Assembly: GCF_905475345.1 (NCBI RefSeq)
Contig: NC_066599.1
Span: forward strand, 2,120,501 to 2,184,500
Length of the DNA stretch: 64,000 nucleotides
Origin: Vespula vulgaris
Lineage: Eukaryota > Arthropoda > Insecta > Hymenoptera > Vespidae
Reading direction: 5' to 3'
Part shown: in pieces, positions 44,231 to 55,085 of the stretch
How the letters are laid out: every line of letters begins with the position of its first letter
Position numbering within the stretch: position 1 is the first letter of the stretch
Made by a program: the position numbers and the translations under genes
The notes under the pieces: generated by a model
The model's input: the letters and a program-made list of their open reading frames with translations, nothing else
Told to the model about the DNA's origin: nothing
Database searches by the model: none

Positions 44231-44424
44231 AAATATAGGATATGTACATATACCTGCTACTCCTTTTGCGTTCTATAATCAGATCGATCGATCGATCGAT
44301 TTATTGAATCGGTAAAAGATCGGTAGAGATCTATTTTTGTCCCGATAAATGTAGTATTCATATATCTTTTAAGTAAAGGTATGCAGGAGAACGCGTAATC
44401 TGGCGAGTACGACAGGTCGATTGG

Positions 44425-44510
44425 CACTCGCGTGGGAGTCGACACGGTTTCTCGATGTATGTCGAGCAACCGTTTCCACGATGAATCGTGTCTCGAGCGG
44501 CACGCGAGTG
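44425..44510. other. 86-bp branched inverted-repeat element
   Basis: Perfect outer 10-bp arms CACTCGCGTG (44,425) and CACGCGAGTG (44,501) enclose two hairpins. The first has an 11-bp stem with one mismatch, CGGTTTCTCGA/TCGAGCAACCG, with loop TGTATG (44,445-44,472). The second is CACGAT/ATCGTG (44,477-44,490). A single-stranded copy would fold as a three-way junction. GC-balanced and outside any microsatellite. Could be a structured RNA gene or chance; no known family recognised. Confidence 0.3.
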
Positions 44511-44534
44511 TCGCCGCGAATAAGCCATGCGAAA

Positions 44535-44587
44535 CGAATGTTGACTTCTCTTTCTATCTCCTTGTCTATCTTTTTCTCTTCTCTCTA

Positions 44588-44637
<50 letters not shown>
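44535..44637. repeat. CT microsatellite
   Basis: CT/CTTT then about 45 bp perfect CT. Confidence 0.9.
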
Positions 44638-44640
<3 letters not shown>

Positions 44641-45190
44641 AGCTGCTTGTCGCGTTATTAATGGATGCGAACGTGCGTTACGATTCGTTGTCCAGCAAGA
44701 AATCTTTCGTCCTTCTCCCGTTCAAAGACGATGAACGTTTGTAAGTGTAATTGCCTTCGGGGCAAGATGGAGCACTTTGCTTCGAGAGAATATGTAATGA
44801 GTAGCATGGGGATAGTATTGTGATAATAGTTACTTTGTTATTATAATAGGCAACGCGTTCTAATGATGAATACGAAAGTGATCACGTTTGAATCTCGATT
44901 GTTCGAATATAAATGCATCGATATTTTTTTCTTCTTTTCTTTCCTTTTCTCTTTCTTTTTTTTTTTGTCTTTTTTTATTTACTTATTTTTTTTTTCTTAT
45001 GAAACACGTGTAACCATTACTATTAAACTAAAGGAATACTGTTCTTACGACATGAAATTAATGATTGAAGATGAATAAAAAAAAGAAAGAAATAGAAAGA
45101 TAAAAAATGATATACAAAGGGAGCTCCTTTCGGAAGCTCGTAAAGTGGATCTTCGAAAGAAAAGTAGTTTAAGATCATTGAAGACCTACG
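44638..45190. other. unique sequence with T-rich tract
   Basis: T-rich 44,925-44,998; the rest unique AT-rich. Nothing recognised. Confidence 0.6.
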
Positions 45191-45241
45191 CCTATTCCGG
45201 ATGCGATCGGATCGGGACGCCATTAATAACGACGCACTTAC

Positions 45242-45413
45242 CGATCCCATGGCAGGTGGTAGACCGCATGAAAGTCACGACCTGACATTTGCTTGGGTTG
45301 CCCGCGCCCGATCGCGTCTCGAGAGCCGATCGCGATGCGATTTTTCCACGCGCCGTTGCTTGAAGAGCGAGCAAGAGGGCAATTTCAAGTGTAACGGCTA
45401 TTCACCAACGGCA
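45242..45413 (-). other. possible minus-strand exon ending at a donor
   Basis: On the minus strand ATCG|GTAAGT (donor 45,241-45,236) ends a repeat-free, GC-balanced block that is open for about 45 codons (including NPSKCQVVTFMRSTTCHGIG). The left limit is a donor; no convincing acceptor is visible, only TGAATAG near 45,411. It is on the same strand as the signal-peptide exon and 30 kb upstream, so an upstream untranslated exon is imaginable. Weak. Confidence 0.2.
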
Positions 45414-45419
45414 TCAACA

Positions 45420-45583
45420 ACCACCAACACCAACACCATCGTCGTCGTCATCGTCATCGTCATCGTCATCATCATCATCATCATCATCATCACCACCATA
45501 ACCAACACCATAGTCATCGCTAAGAAGAGAATAGCAACGTAAGCAACGAGCATCCACACGACGACGACGACGACGACGAACCA
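45420..45583. repeat. ACC, CGT, CAT and ACG trinucleotide repeats
   Basis: Different triplets in succession (45,420-45,505) and (ACG)n at 45,556-45,583. Val/Ile/Thr or Met/Val-rich frames follow from them. Confidence 0.9.
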
Positions 45584-45928
45584 CTTTCTCCGTCTAATCC
45601 TAATCGGCCTAAGCACCTTTTTACTTTCAACGATCGACGACCTCCTTCGATTTCCTCAAACCGATCGTATCTAGATTATGTGAATTATATAAGTACCTAC
45701 GTTGTATTCTCTCTTACTCCCTTTCTTTCTCTCTCCAACATACGAATTATAATAGATACATTGCTTGATCTATTGTCTACGCTTTTGTTATGAAAATCGC
45801 GAGAGATCGGTTGCGCAATCGAGTTATTTCAGATCAAAATCGACCAATGATATTTCCTAATAATTTTCGAGAACATTTTCGTATCGATTTCGCGTACGTT
45901 ATCGTACGTGGTGAATAGACCTACCCTC
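45584..45928. other. unique sequence
   Basis: No repeat or gene recognised. Confidence 0.6.
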
Positions 45929-45929
45929 G

Positions 45930-45970
<41 letters not shown>

Positions 45971-46045
45971 GTCTATCTATCTAGCTATCTATCTATCTAT
46001 TTCTCTCCCTCCCTCTATCTATCTTTTTATTTTTCTCTCTTATTC
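45929..46045. repeat. CT and CTAT compound microsatellite
   Basis: CT, ATCT and CCCT units. Confidence 0.9.
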
Positions 46046-46400
46046 TCTCTTTCGTGAGCGACGTATTAAGGCTAATTCATTTTACACGATCACGCGAATA
46101 AGGATTCTAACGAGAACACGGTAAATCCGCGGCTCGAACGTTAGACTCGTTGTTGCGATAACGATATTTCTCTGATAGTAATTACGTTAATATAGAGTTA
46201 GTAATAAATGCAAATCGCAGGACGGACCGTCGGTTTCTTATTCGAGCAAGGCGCGAAGCCGGCAGTAATTACCCGTTAGAAAAGAGCGAATATCAAATAT
46301 AATATGGGACGTATCGGTGCGTTTATTGCTCGGGTTATTATATATCGTATGTTTTATAATATTCGAAGGTGGAAGAAACGCGTCTCTCGATCTCAGTGAG
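46046..46400. other. unique block with octamer
   Basis: GC-balanced with GTAATTACGTTAATA (46,179-46,193), ATGCAAAT (46,208-46,215) and GCAGTAATTACCC (46,262-46,274): three AATTA-type or octamer words in 100 bp. Enhancer-like by composition. Confidence 0.25.
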
Positions 46401-46408
46401 AGACAGAC

Positions 46409-46443
<35 letters not shown>
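46400..46443. repeat. GA microsatellite
   Basis: GACA then (GA)n. Confidence 0.9.
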
Positions 46444-46446
<3 letters not shown>

Positions 46447-46760
46447 CCATGAGAAAATATATTCGTAGTTAACGCTGAAAGACTTTTACGATCGATCAAT
46501 TACGATCTCTAAGAGAGTGTATAACCTAATATGAAATGTCCACGATTATTGGATTTACGAAATGAAGATTAATAATAAAACCAAGATGATCGAAACTCAT
46601 CGAATATTTCAATAATCTCGAGGCAATTGCTTTTTGCCACGGGTATTAACGTCGACGTAATATTCATAAGTTATATGTATTACACTCCAATTTTTATCGT
46701 TCTTATAAATTACATCGAGCTCGTTATATACTACCACGTAAGACAGTGTGAGATAGAGAT

Positions 46761-46797
<37 letters not shown>

Positions 46798-47045
46798 GAG
46801 ACACGATCTTATCCTATTAACGACACATAAAAACACTAGGAGAAAGAAAATATTTATGTAGGAATGTGTGGGTGAACGTCTACCATTATTGATAAAAACA
46901 AAAAAAAAGGAAGGAAAAAGCAAAAATCGAATTACTCGCCTACGCGCTTACGACACGCGCGAAATGTGAATCAGCCATTACTCCTTTCTTTTTTTTCGAC
47001 GAAGTCGAATGGATTCGAACGTTCCGAAAGAGAAGATTTCGAACA
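46444..47045. other. unique AT-rich sequence with GA tract
   Basis: GA 46,764-46,793; otherwise unique. Confidence 0.6.
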
Positions 47046-47064
47046 AAAGGAAAAGGGAAAGTAG

Positions 47065-47096
<32 letters not shown>

Positions 47097-47258
47097 TTTC
47101 TTCGTTTCGAGGTTCCCTCGTTTTCTCTAAGATTTTCAGACTAATGGGTCCCAAAAAAATGAAAGAAAGACAAAGAGAGAGAGAGAGAGAGAAAGAAAAA
47201 AAAGAGAGGATCGCTCAAACGATCGATCGATCGATGGATCGATCGATGGATCGTTCGT
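47046..47258. repeat. GA tracts and GATC repeat
   Basis: GA 47,067-47,094 and 47,175-47,205; (GATC)n with GGATC variants 47,219-47,258. Confidence 0.85.
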
Positions 47259-47645
47259 TCGTTTCTCGGAGGATCGAAATCTTCGATAACGTTACGGCTT
47301 CACGGCTCGAGATCACGATAATACGATCCGACGTGCACGTCGAATTAATTACCACGTGTTCGCACGGACATTTTTCTTTTTTCTCTTTTTTTTATTCTTT
47401 TTTTTTTCTTCTCGTACACGCCTTCCCCCTCTCCAATATCCCAGACCTCATTCTTTTCCTCTTTATTCACCGAGGGCGGCCGAGCGTAGCCCGAAATTAT
47501 TTTTCGGGGCGTAAGCGTTGCTAGAGTTAATTAATACGCCACGATAATGCGAAAGGAGATAAGGAAGAGGCGCAAAATAACATTACGCTTAACGATCGCG
47601 AAGCCTCGCACCGAATTAATTCGATGTTCATTAAAACGTGGACGC
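47259..47645. other. unique sequence, GC-balanced right half
   Basis: T-rich 47,372-47,410; 47,460-47,645 is CpG-rich with GTTAATTAATACG and CGAATTAATTCG (homeodomain-type cores). Candidate regulatory block. Confidence 0.25.
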
Positions 47646-47742
47646 CGGGTGAGAGAGCAAGAGAGCAAGAAAGAGGGAGAGAGAGAGAGAGAGAGAGACG
47701 AAAGGGAGGGAGAGAGACAGAGAAAGAGAGGAAGACTTATCG
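47646..47742. repeat. GA/GCAA tract
   Basis: GAGCAA doublets then GA and GGGA units. Confidence 0.85.
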
Positions 47743-48128
47743 CAAAGAAAAATTAAGTGGTATCGATTTTTTTTATCGATACATCGACGATACATCGACG
47801 ATGTTAGACACATTTTGAGAGAATTAAATATCATTTTTTTAAATATTAATTAAAGAAAAAAAGAAACAATGAAAAGAAGGGAAAAAGTAACTCTCTCCCT
47901 CTCTTTCTTTTCTTTTTTTTTTCTATAATCGTGGGTGTTTAAACGTTAGTTCGAAAGGCAAAACAAAAAAAAAGAAAAGAAAAAGAATTTACGAAAGAAC
48001 GATAATCGATATTTTCAATAGAACGGAAGAGGCCGAGAATGATCATCGAGTGCTCGATCGGATTCGAGTTCGACCTCGTTCGAGAGAAGCCGCGTTACGA
48101 TCGCGATCTACGCGTTCTCCGTCGAGAA
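47743..48128. other. unique AT-rich sequence
   Basis: CATCGACGATA repeated twice (47,783-47,803); A-rich 47,967-47,986. No gene. Confidence 0.6.
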
Positions 48129-48230
48129 ATCGTCGTCGTCGTCCTCCTCCTCCTCCTCCTCCTCCTTTCTTCTTTTTCTTATTCTCCTTCTTCTCCTCCT
48201 CCTTCTTCTATCTTCTTCTTCTTTGCCTTC
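48129..48230. repeat. GTC, CTC, CTT trinucleotide tract
   Basis: Three triplets in succession. Confidence 0.85.
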
Positions 48231-48415
48231 GGATCTATTTGCCAGAAATGGCAACGGGCACGGTAATGTGGAACGTCTGAAAGAGGCCTTTACGTCGCTG
48301 CTGACCTTTACGCGTCTCCGTCGCTCCAGAGAGAGGGATGGACCCGCATATCGCCGTTGGAACACGAGATTATCGCGACGATCATCGCCGACGTGCTACG
48401 ATGCGAATGTTAGAG
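48231..48415. other. unique GC-balanced block
   Basis: Repeat-free CpG-rich 185 bp between two repeat tracts; open on both strands, not recognised. Confidence 0.4.
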
Positions 48416-48420
48416 AGAAG

Positions 48421-48452
<32 letters not shown>

Positions 48453-48587
48453 GGGAGAGAGAGAGAGAGAACGAGTGCGAGAAAGTGAAGAGAGGAAGAA
48501 GGACGAAAGAGAGAATTCGCCGAATTTCCGCGATCGAACGTGTTACACTCTTGGTCTGGCGATTTATTGGTACGATAAATTCAAGAG

Positions 48588-48627
<40 letters not shown>

Positions 48628-48633
48628 CGAGAG
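48416..48633. repeat. two GA microsatellites
   Basis: GA/GGGA 48,416-48,473 and GA 48,588-48,625. Confidence 0.9.
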
Positions 48634-48791
48634 ATTTTTAACGATCGTCTCCTCCTTCTTTTCCTCTTCTACCTTATCTCTATCTCTCTTCGTTCGTTCG
48701 TTCTTTGCCAGAGTAGTATTATACTTTTCAACTTGGACTTGTGATATTCTCTTTTCTCTCTCTGTTTTTTTCTTTCAATTATTATCCTTGC

Positions 48792-48793
<2 letters not shown>

Positions 48794-48833
<40 letters not shown>

Positions 48834-48898
48834 CATTATTATTATTATTATCATCAATATTATTTCCTACGATATATTTAAAACAGTGAAATATTAAT

Positions 48899-48954
<56 letters not shown>
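48794..48954. repeat. (TTA)n facing (AAT)n
   Basis: (TTA)n at 48,794-48,850 (one C interruption) and (AAT)n at 48,900-48,954 are reverse complements separated by about 49 bp. They could pair as a stem of more than 50 bp. Confidence 0.9.
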
Positions 48955-48957
<3 letters not shown>

Positions 48958-49218
48958 TTAGGATAGATACACACTCGTCATCGTGTATTAACATATTTAT
49001 AAAGAAGGAACAAGTATGGTAGGTAGCCGTTGGAAAGATTCCTTTTTTCCTTTCCTAGCTGTCGAAAAGTCGCGCGTCATCGTAAATAAAGCGCGATCCA
49101 TTATCGTTCTAAGGCAGCCGTGTAGAAGAAAAACGTTCTCCGCGATGTTCGTCTTGGTCTTGAGTCGTCGTGGGAGGCTCGATAATGATGACGATCCTTC
49201 CGCGGACCTTGACTCCTT
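48955..49218. other. unique block
   Basis: GC-balanced 49,016-49,210; a plus-strand frame from ATG 49,016 is non-repetitive for 65 codons and then enters the CTT repeat. Not called. Confidence 0.45.
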
Positions 49219-49338
49219 CTTCTTCTTCTTCTTCTTCTTCTTCTTCTTTTCCTCCTCCTCTTCTTTCTTTTTCTTTCTTCTTCCTTCTTTCTTCTTCTTC
49301 TTCTTCTTCTTCTTCTTCTCCTTCTTCTTCTTCTTTTA
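49219..49338. repeat. (CTT)n compound tract
   Basis: CTT with CTC and TTTC interruptions. Confidence 0.9.
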
Positions 49339-49734
49339 CTAGAAGTCCTCGCCGCGGATTCCCGCGGATTGCGTTGGCAAAGCGAATCGAAGATTTCGCA
49401 TTAGTTCGAGCGACAGGTTCGCGGCAACGGCAAGAGAGATTGCATCGCACCCACGATTCCAGAGTATAGCCCATTAAGCGGACAGCGAGTATAACGGAAG
49501 CACGTCGATCACGGAGACACAACCGATCTTATATACCAACGTTACGTACAGTTACTCGCGAAAGTATTTGGTCGCGAGTCATCGATTAACTCCCTTCTAT
49601 AACTACTACATTCCTATCTTTTTATACCTCTTATTTTTCTTCTTTCACACGATACACGTTAACTAGTCAGTTACGTACATACGACTATCTACTTTCGACA
49701 TTGATCGTTTCCCCTTGAAATCTTACTTATCGAT
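49339..49734. other. unique sequence
   Basis: CCGCGGATT occurs twice in a row (49,352-49,370). No gene. Confidence 0.6.
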
Positions 49735-49770
49735 CGATTTATTTATTTATTTATTTATTTATTTATTTTT
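49735..49770. repeat. (ATTT)n microsatellite
   Basis: ATTT units, about eight. Confidence 0.9.
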
Positions 49771-50287
49771 TCGATCTTCCTCTATCGCACGTATCCCCAC
49801 CATCCGACTCATTTCTATATTCATGTTTACTTATTTATTAAACGATTAATGAATATTTTATCGATCGAACTTTATCGATTAATACGGTATGTTTCTGTAC
49901 GAATAATGCGAGAATCGTTTCATATGAAACTGCTTCGTACAACAGCGAAGAATTGGAGAAAGAAGAAAAAATAAGGAAAAAGGGGAAAAAGAGAAAAGCA
50001 AAAAAAAAAAGAAAAAGAAAAGAAAAAGGAAAAAGAAAAGATGGCAAACGTGAGAGAAAAGAGCTCTCGCAGGAGCCAGGACCCCGGTCTCGTACGGTCC
50101 TCCTCTTTAAGAGGCGACCTTAGCTCGACGCTGGACTGCCGGAAGGCCGCTCTCAGGGAGTCTCATCATCGGGAGTTGAGAAATAGACACATTACGGCGC
50201 ATAACGGCGGCTCGCCGTGGCTCGCATTAGCCGCGTCGAATCGCACCAAAGCGAGGTCCGAGATCGTCTCGCATGCGATATCGTAAT
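49771..50287. other. unique sequence with A/G tract and GC-rich block
   Basis: A/G-rich 49,953-50,040; 50,045-50,285 is GC-balanced and repeat-free, with a plus-strand frame from ATG 50,041 of 81 codons. No splice sites or similarity recognised. Confidence 0.4.
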
Positions 50288-50306
50288 CTCTCTCTTTCTC
50301 TCTCTT

Positions 50307-50337
<31 letters not shown>

Positions 50338-50345
50338 TTCTTATT
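50288..50345. repeat. CT microsatellite
   Basis: CT with CTTT interruptions. Confidence 0.9.
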
Positions 50346-50656
50346 CTCTCACTCAGAACTCACCTCAGTATAGTCGTATACTCTTCGGCAAAGCCTTCTA
50401 TACGAAGACTTCCAACTCGCTTCTTGCAACGTCCGAAGTATAGTCGTAACACGCGTGTACGAGCAACACATGTGTGGCCTTGAAGAAAGGAGAGCCACCT
50501 CGCTTGACCCGTGCACCTTAATATCGCTCTGATTGCCTTACGCGAAGAGGGTTCCTGTCTTCTTCGACGATGCAGGTAGCACGGATCACGCGATCGCGAT
50601 CGAGATCGAGATCTATCTTTTCCTTTCTATTCTTATATATATATATATGTTTGTGC
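50346..50656. other. unique block
   Basis: CGCGATCGCGATCGAGATCGAGATC near 50,589; otherwise CpG-containing unique sequence. Confidence 0.55.
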
Positions 50657-50945
50657 GTGTGAAATGAAATGTAATAAAAAAGAAAGAAAAATAGTATTAA
50701 GAATAAAGAAAAAAAAAAAAGATAAGGTACAAGTTTTGATCACTCCGAAAAAACTCAATCTGTAATATACACGTATACGTATATATAGATATATAACGCT
50801 TATCTGTGAAATGAAATCACTTCATTTCATTAAAAAAAAAAAAAAAAAATAGTATTAAAAATAAAGAGAGAGAAAGAAAAGAAAAAAAAGGAAGAAAAGA
50901 TAAGATATAAACTTTCGATCGCTTTGGAAAAGGTTCAATCTTAGG
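50657..50945. repeat. tandem duplication, two units of 105-140 bp
   Basis: Unit 1 (50,657-50,762) and unit 2 (50,805-50,945) share GTGAAATGAAAT, ATAGTATTAARAATAAAG, an A-rich tract, GATAAG, and a closing TCAATCT. Unit 2 also contains the inverted repeat TGAAATGAA/TTCATTTCA. The A-rich tracts differ in length. Confidence 0.7.
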
Positions 50946-51399
50946 ACTCGCGGAAAGATCGATAGTCGTAGTTCAAAAGGAACTCACCGAGTAACACACA
51001 GCATCCACCGATGACTAATGGTATCGTCATTAGAACTCTTCGAAACACCTTCCTCTATACGTAGTTCGATCGCTACGTTCGATGGATCCGATGATCGCAG
51101 GTGCATCCTCGTGGCCTGGTGAAAGGCCGAGATTGAGGATGATGGCATTGCTCTTCGATGACCATGTGTGTAGAGCGTTCGGACTAACGTTTAGTCACAG
51201 AGAACGAGTGGCGACACGAGTTTAACCACTACTTGTAGGTTCCACCTTGTGTTTTTCATTCGTCTGTATGAAGAAAAAAAAAACAAATAAAAAAGTAGAA
51301 GAAGAAAAAAAGAATCTTGTAGGTATATAAAAGTGATAGATAGATAGTTAGATATAGCTTGTAGATATCGGAATAACTTGTACGTATAAATGCATTTTT
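50946..51399. other. unique sequence
   Basis: Repeat-free 50,946-51,270, A-rich 51,272-51,315. No gene. Confidence 0.6.
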
Positions 51400-51408
51400 T
51401 ACTCGTTC

Positions 51409-51440
<32 letters not shown>

Positions 51441-51462
51441 TTTTTCTTTCTTTCTTTCTCTA
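51400..51462. repeat. (CTTT)n microsatellite
   Basis: Near-perfect CTTT for about 55 bp. Confidence 0.9.
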
Positions 51463-51942
51463 TCCAATGCATTCCACTTTCCGTTCTTTTTACCGTTCGC
51501 GCCGACGATCGTCCATCATAACATCGATAATAGAGTTGTAGCTGCATTGTCGTTCCAGTCATTTTCTTACTCGCTTTAACTCTCTCACACTAAATCGCTT
51601 TCGAGGCCGTCACACGTAAATACATAAACGTACCTATATACAAATATATATATGTATATATATGTATGTATGTACGTATGTATACACATAAAATTGCGCA
51701 AAAGCGCGAGAGCACGTCTCCGATCGCGAGATCGCTAGATATCCCTCTCTCGGGAAGAGGCCGACACGTCGAAATTTATCATCGACTCGTCCACTTTATG
51801 TTTGTCCTCGAAAGGACAAACGATCGACGAGTTGCACTCCGCTATACTGTATAATACACTTTCGATCGTTCACCGAGAGAGGAAGGCTGAAAATGCACCT
51901 TCGTGTCTTCGAAGAATCGTCGTGAGTCGACTCGTTGCTACA
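51463..51942. other. unique sequence with TA/GTAT run
   Basis: TA/GTAT 51,638-51,690; otherwise CpG-containing unique DNA. Confidence 0.6.
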
Positions 51943-51985
51943 CGTCTCTCTCTCTCTCTCTCTCTTTCTTTCTCTTTCTCTCTCG
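51943..51985. repeat. CT microsatellite
   Basis: CT with CTTT interruptions. Confidence 0.85.
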
Positions 51986-52530
51986 TGCACGGATCGATCG
52001 TCTTTATTATAGCCCATGAGAGACAAGTGTTTTCAATGCCCGCGGATATAGAAAGCGCGGGAAACAAAAGGGGGAAGGTTAAAGAAAAAAAAATCTTCAG
52101 TGTTATGACTAGGTATAATAATGTTTAGCCAATCGTCTTTCATTTCACATTGACCGGAACGTTAAACTTATATCCAATGAATTATTTTACATCGACTATT
52201 TATTCATACGACTTATAATCTATATTCAAAACAAATTTCATCGATCGACAGTCAAAACGAAATCAATTTCCTTTACCATTTATCGCGATCTTCTCTATTT
52301 TCATTCTTTTCTTTCTATCTCATTCCCTCGCCTCTCGATCCCTTTGTTTTTTTTTTCTCTTTTCCTTTTCCACCTAGCTAACGCTAGGAACGAGAGAATC
52401 GAGATTAGAATTCTTAATAGTTAAACGGGAATCGAGTTTCCTGTCTTCGCGACGAATTCCGATTCTTCAAACGTGGATTCACGAGTACGTTGATCCTATG
52501 AATGAAGTTGAATTAAGTCTGTATATATGT
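51986..52530. other. unique sequence
   Basis: AT-rich; T-rich 52,348-52,370. No gene. Confidence 0.6.
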
Positions 52531-52554
52531 TTATCTCTCTCTTTCCCTCTCTCC

Positions 52555-52592
<38 letters not shown>

Positions 52593-52605
52593 CTCTTTTT
52601 CTTTC
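52531..52605. repeat. CT and CTAT microsatellite
   Basis: (CT)n then (CTAT)n. Confidence 0.9.
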
Positions 52606-53118
52606 ACATTGTCTCGACGTCCTCTTCCTGTAAAATCTCAAGCGAGACACTTAGACGTCGTCTCGACTCCTACGCGTCCACGCGTGCACGTGCTCACGCA
52701 TATAAGCGGCGATCGTGAGCGCAACGGATGAGTGCGTATGGTAATGACAGGCCAGGAAATGCCGACGAGGCGCCGCCGGAAAGATCGAGCCACCTCGATC
52801 GCTACCGATTTCTATCTTAGTCCTTTTACGAGCTTTCAAATTGTTTTCTTAATTCATCCTCGTGCCTACTCCCTTCCCTCGCATTATTCGTCTTATTATA
52901 ATTGATTGTATCTTTTCATGAATAAAAAAGAAAGGAGAAAAAATGCAATCTACAAAAAAAAAAAAAAAAGAAAACGCAGATAAGAAAAAAGGAAAATATT
53001 TTTTTACTACACTTTACGTGTTGGATTTTAATCGCTCAAAAGGTCCATTATTTATGCATACGCGAGATAATATCGATAATGTTTTTTGTAAATAATGGCA
53101 CGCATTATGCTACTATTG
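52606..53118. other. unique sequence
   Basis: GC-balanced 52,640-52,810; A-rich 52,923-52,995. Confidence 0.6.
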
Positions 53119-53119
53119 A

Positions 53120-53150
<31 letters not shown>

Positions 53151-53201
53151 ATATATATATATATATGTATATATAAATATTCTTTTTTTTATATATATAT
53201 T

Positions 53202-53246
<45 letters not shown>

Positions 53247-53260
53247 ATATGTATAAAAGC
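53119..53260. repeat. CTAT then TA microsatellites
   Basis: (ATCT)n 53,119-53,148 followed by long TA runs broken by a T-rich stretch. Confidence 0.9.
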
Positions 53261-53655
53261 GATTTCATGCTTTCGAGAAATCACATTACCGTATGATACG
53301 TGAGAAAAACGTGATACGGGATCGTATTTTATATAGTTGAATTTTATCGAAGGCATTTACGATGAGGACAGACCAGCTCGGTATAATCGACATAAATATA
53401 TGTATACATACACGCACACACATATATATATATGGGTCTTGTAATTTATTCGAATGAAATGGTATACTTTTATAAATGACGATTTTTAGAGCATTCGTTC
53501 GATAGAGTAGATATATCTTTGTCAATGGATTTTCGTTATAGGAATGAACTCGAAAACGACGATTTCTTTCTTATAATGCTCGCTAAGAAACGGGTGAATC
53601 ATTAATTAACGACACGCTAAGTTTTACTATCGCGCAAAAAGTCGGTCATCGGTGA
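53261..53655. other. unique AT-rich sequence
   Basis: TA/CA run 53,395-53,434. No gene. Confidence 0.6.
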
Positions 53656-53657
53656 AA

Positions 53658-53689
<32 letters not shown>

Positions 53690-53745
53690 TGTTGTTGTTG
53701 TCGTCGTCGTCGTCATCGTAGTTGTCGTTGTCGTTGTCCTCGTAG
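53656..53745. repeat. (GTC)n/(GTT)n trinucleotide repeat
   Basis: GTC with a GTT block in the middle. Confidence 0.9.
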
Positions 53746-54085
53746 ATCTTGCAGGCTCTCTTTTTACTAGTCACAAACTCGTGAAATAAACCATGTTCGT
53801 CTGACTTTAAAGCAAATAAAATCAATTTTCGTCAGATTGACGTCCGAGCGATGCGTACCTCCGTACGAGGAATAAACGATCTTAATTATTTTTTTTCTTT
53901 TATTAATCCAGCTTGTTTGTGTTCTACGTATATGCGTATGTGTGTGTGTATATACATGTATATACACATGAGAACGAAATACAGAAATCTAGTTTTAATC
54001 GCAAACTCGAAGTTCTCGTTGCTCCCGAGCACGACGAGATATGTCGTCATCGCAAATTGCCGTCAAGTAAATATCGCAATGTTAC
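53746..54085. other. unique sequence
   Basis: Short TA/GT run 53,932-53,968. No gene. Confidence 0.6.
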
Positions 54086-54086
54086 G

Positions 54087-54152
54087 TAGGTACCTACCTA
54101 CCTACCTATCTACCTACCTACCTACCTACCAACCTACCAACCTACCTACCTG
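54087..54152. repeat. (CCTA)n microsatellite
   Basis: CCTA with CCAA variants. Confidence 0.95.
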
Positions 54153-54351
54153 GCCGGTGTAATCTCTCGCGGCAGGACTGCGAAGAGAGCAAAGAGTAGA
54201 GTTTTGCCCGTTGGCGCAATAACGTGCTAGCGTTACGACGAAACGATTGATAATGCCGACGAAATTGGTCCTTGTTGACTTTGGAGAAATCAAGGATAAC
54301 GAGAAACGTTACGCGTAAATACTGTATGTATACATTCTGTTTCTACGAAAG
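54153..54351 (+). other. unique block ending at a strong donor-like site
   Basis: Ends AAAG|GTAAGT (54,351/54,352). Contains a 21-codon small ORF, ATG 54,253 to TAA 54,316-54,318, product MPTKLVLVDFGEIKDNEKRY plus Ala. A non-coding exon is conceivable; no acceptor evident. Confidence 0.12.
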
Positions 54352-54800
54352 GTAAGTTTAATAAACAAAGAAAGAAAGAAACAAGAAAAGAAAAACACAA
54401 AATATCATACACGACTTATCGTATTATCACAACAAATACGATTCTCTTTGAGAGAGTCCTAGTTCTTATCCTTTTTTTTTTTTCTTTTCCCCCTCTTTAC
54501 TTTCACATTAGCCTACTCGAGTAGAAACATATATACTGCTTGAGAAATATTGTTCCAACTAAGATATATCAAACGCGAGATCTAATCTCAAAGGACTTCT
54601 AATGATAGACTCGATATTCTCTCATGATTATCTCGTAAATGAAAGAAAGAAAGAAAGAAAAGAAAAAAAAAGAAAAAGAAGAAAAAAGATGAAAAAATAA
54701 AAAAACCTATAGTAAGAGGAAGATAGAAGACAGAAAGAAGACAGATACGGAGGAAGAGAGAAAAAGAGAAAGAGGGAGAGAGAGAGAAGATAAAGAAGAA
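54352..54800. other. AT-rich sequence with A/G tracts
   Basis: A/G-rich 54,367-54,392, 54,643-54,700 and GA-rich 54,720-54,800. Confidence 0.65.
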
Positions 54801-55085
54801 GACGAAGCTAAGCGAGGGACATAAACGCGTGACTTTTCACAGCCCACGAAGATCTAGCGCAGCATTCTGCAACGACCAAAGAGAGGCGTAAACATGCCGT
54901 CGATGTAAACCACCAACGTAGATTCTACAGTACAGTCACCTGTAGAAACTCGACCTCGACTTTCCACGTCTCTGCTAGTAGATACCCACTCCTACTTGGA
55001 GGATCGGCACGGTCTTCTTTCAGTCGAACGACTTCGACGACGATCGAGACTCTTTAATCGGCAATTAACGCCGTCCCACTGTACT
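54801..55085. other. unique block with hairpin
   Basis: Repeat-free GC-balanced block with a perfect 8-bp inverted repeat TTCTACAG/CTGTAGAA (54,923-54,947, 9-base loop). Candidate conserved element. Confidence 0.25.

Noticed and set aside
43597..44232. Longest open frame, 211 codons, plus strand
   Set aside because: It passes through CT, GGTT/GCTT, GAA and ACAT microsatellites; these triplet-compatible or stop-free repeats explain its length. No splice or domain evidence.
26320..46215. Octamers ATGCAAAT at 3,766, 26,320, 27,380 and 46,208 as a meaningful cluster
   Set aside because: About two are expected by chance in 64 kb on both strands; four well-spaced hits are not convincing as a set.
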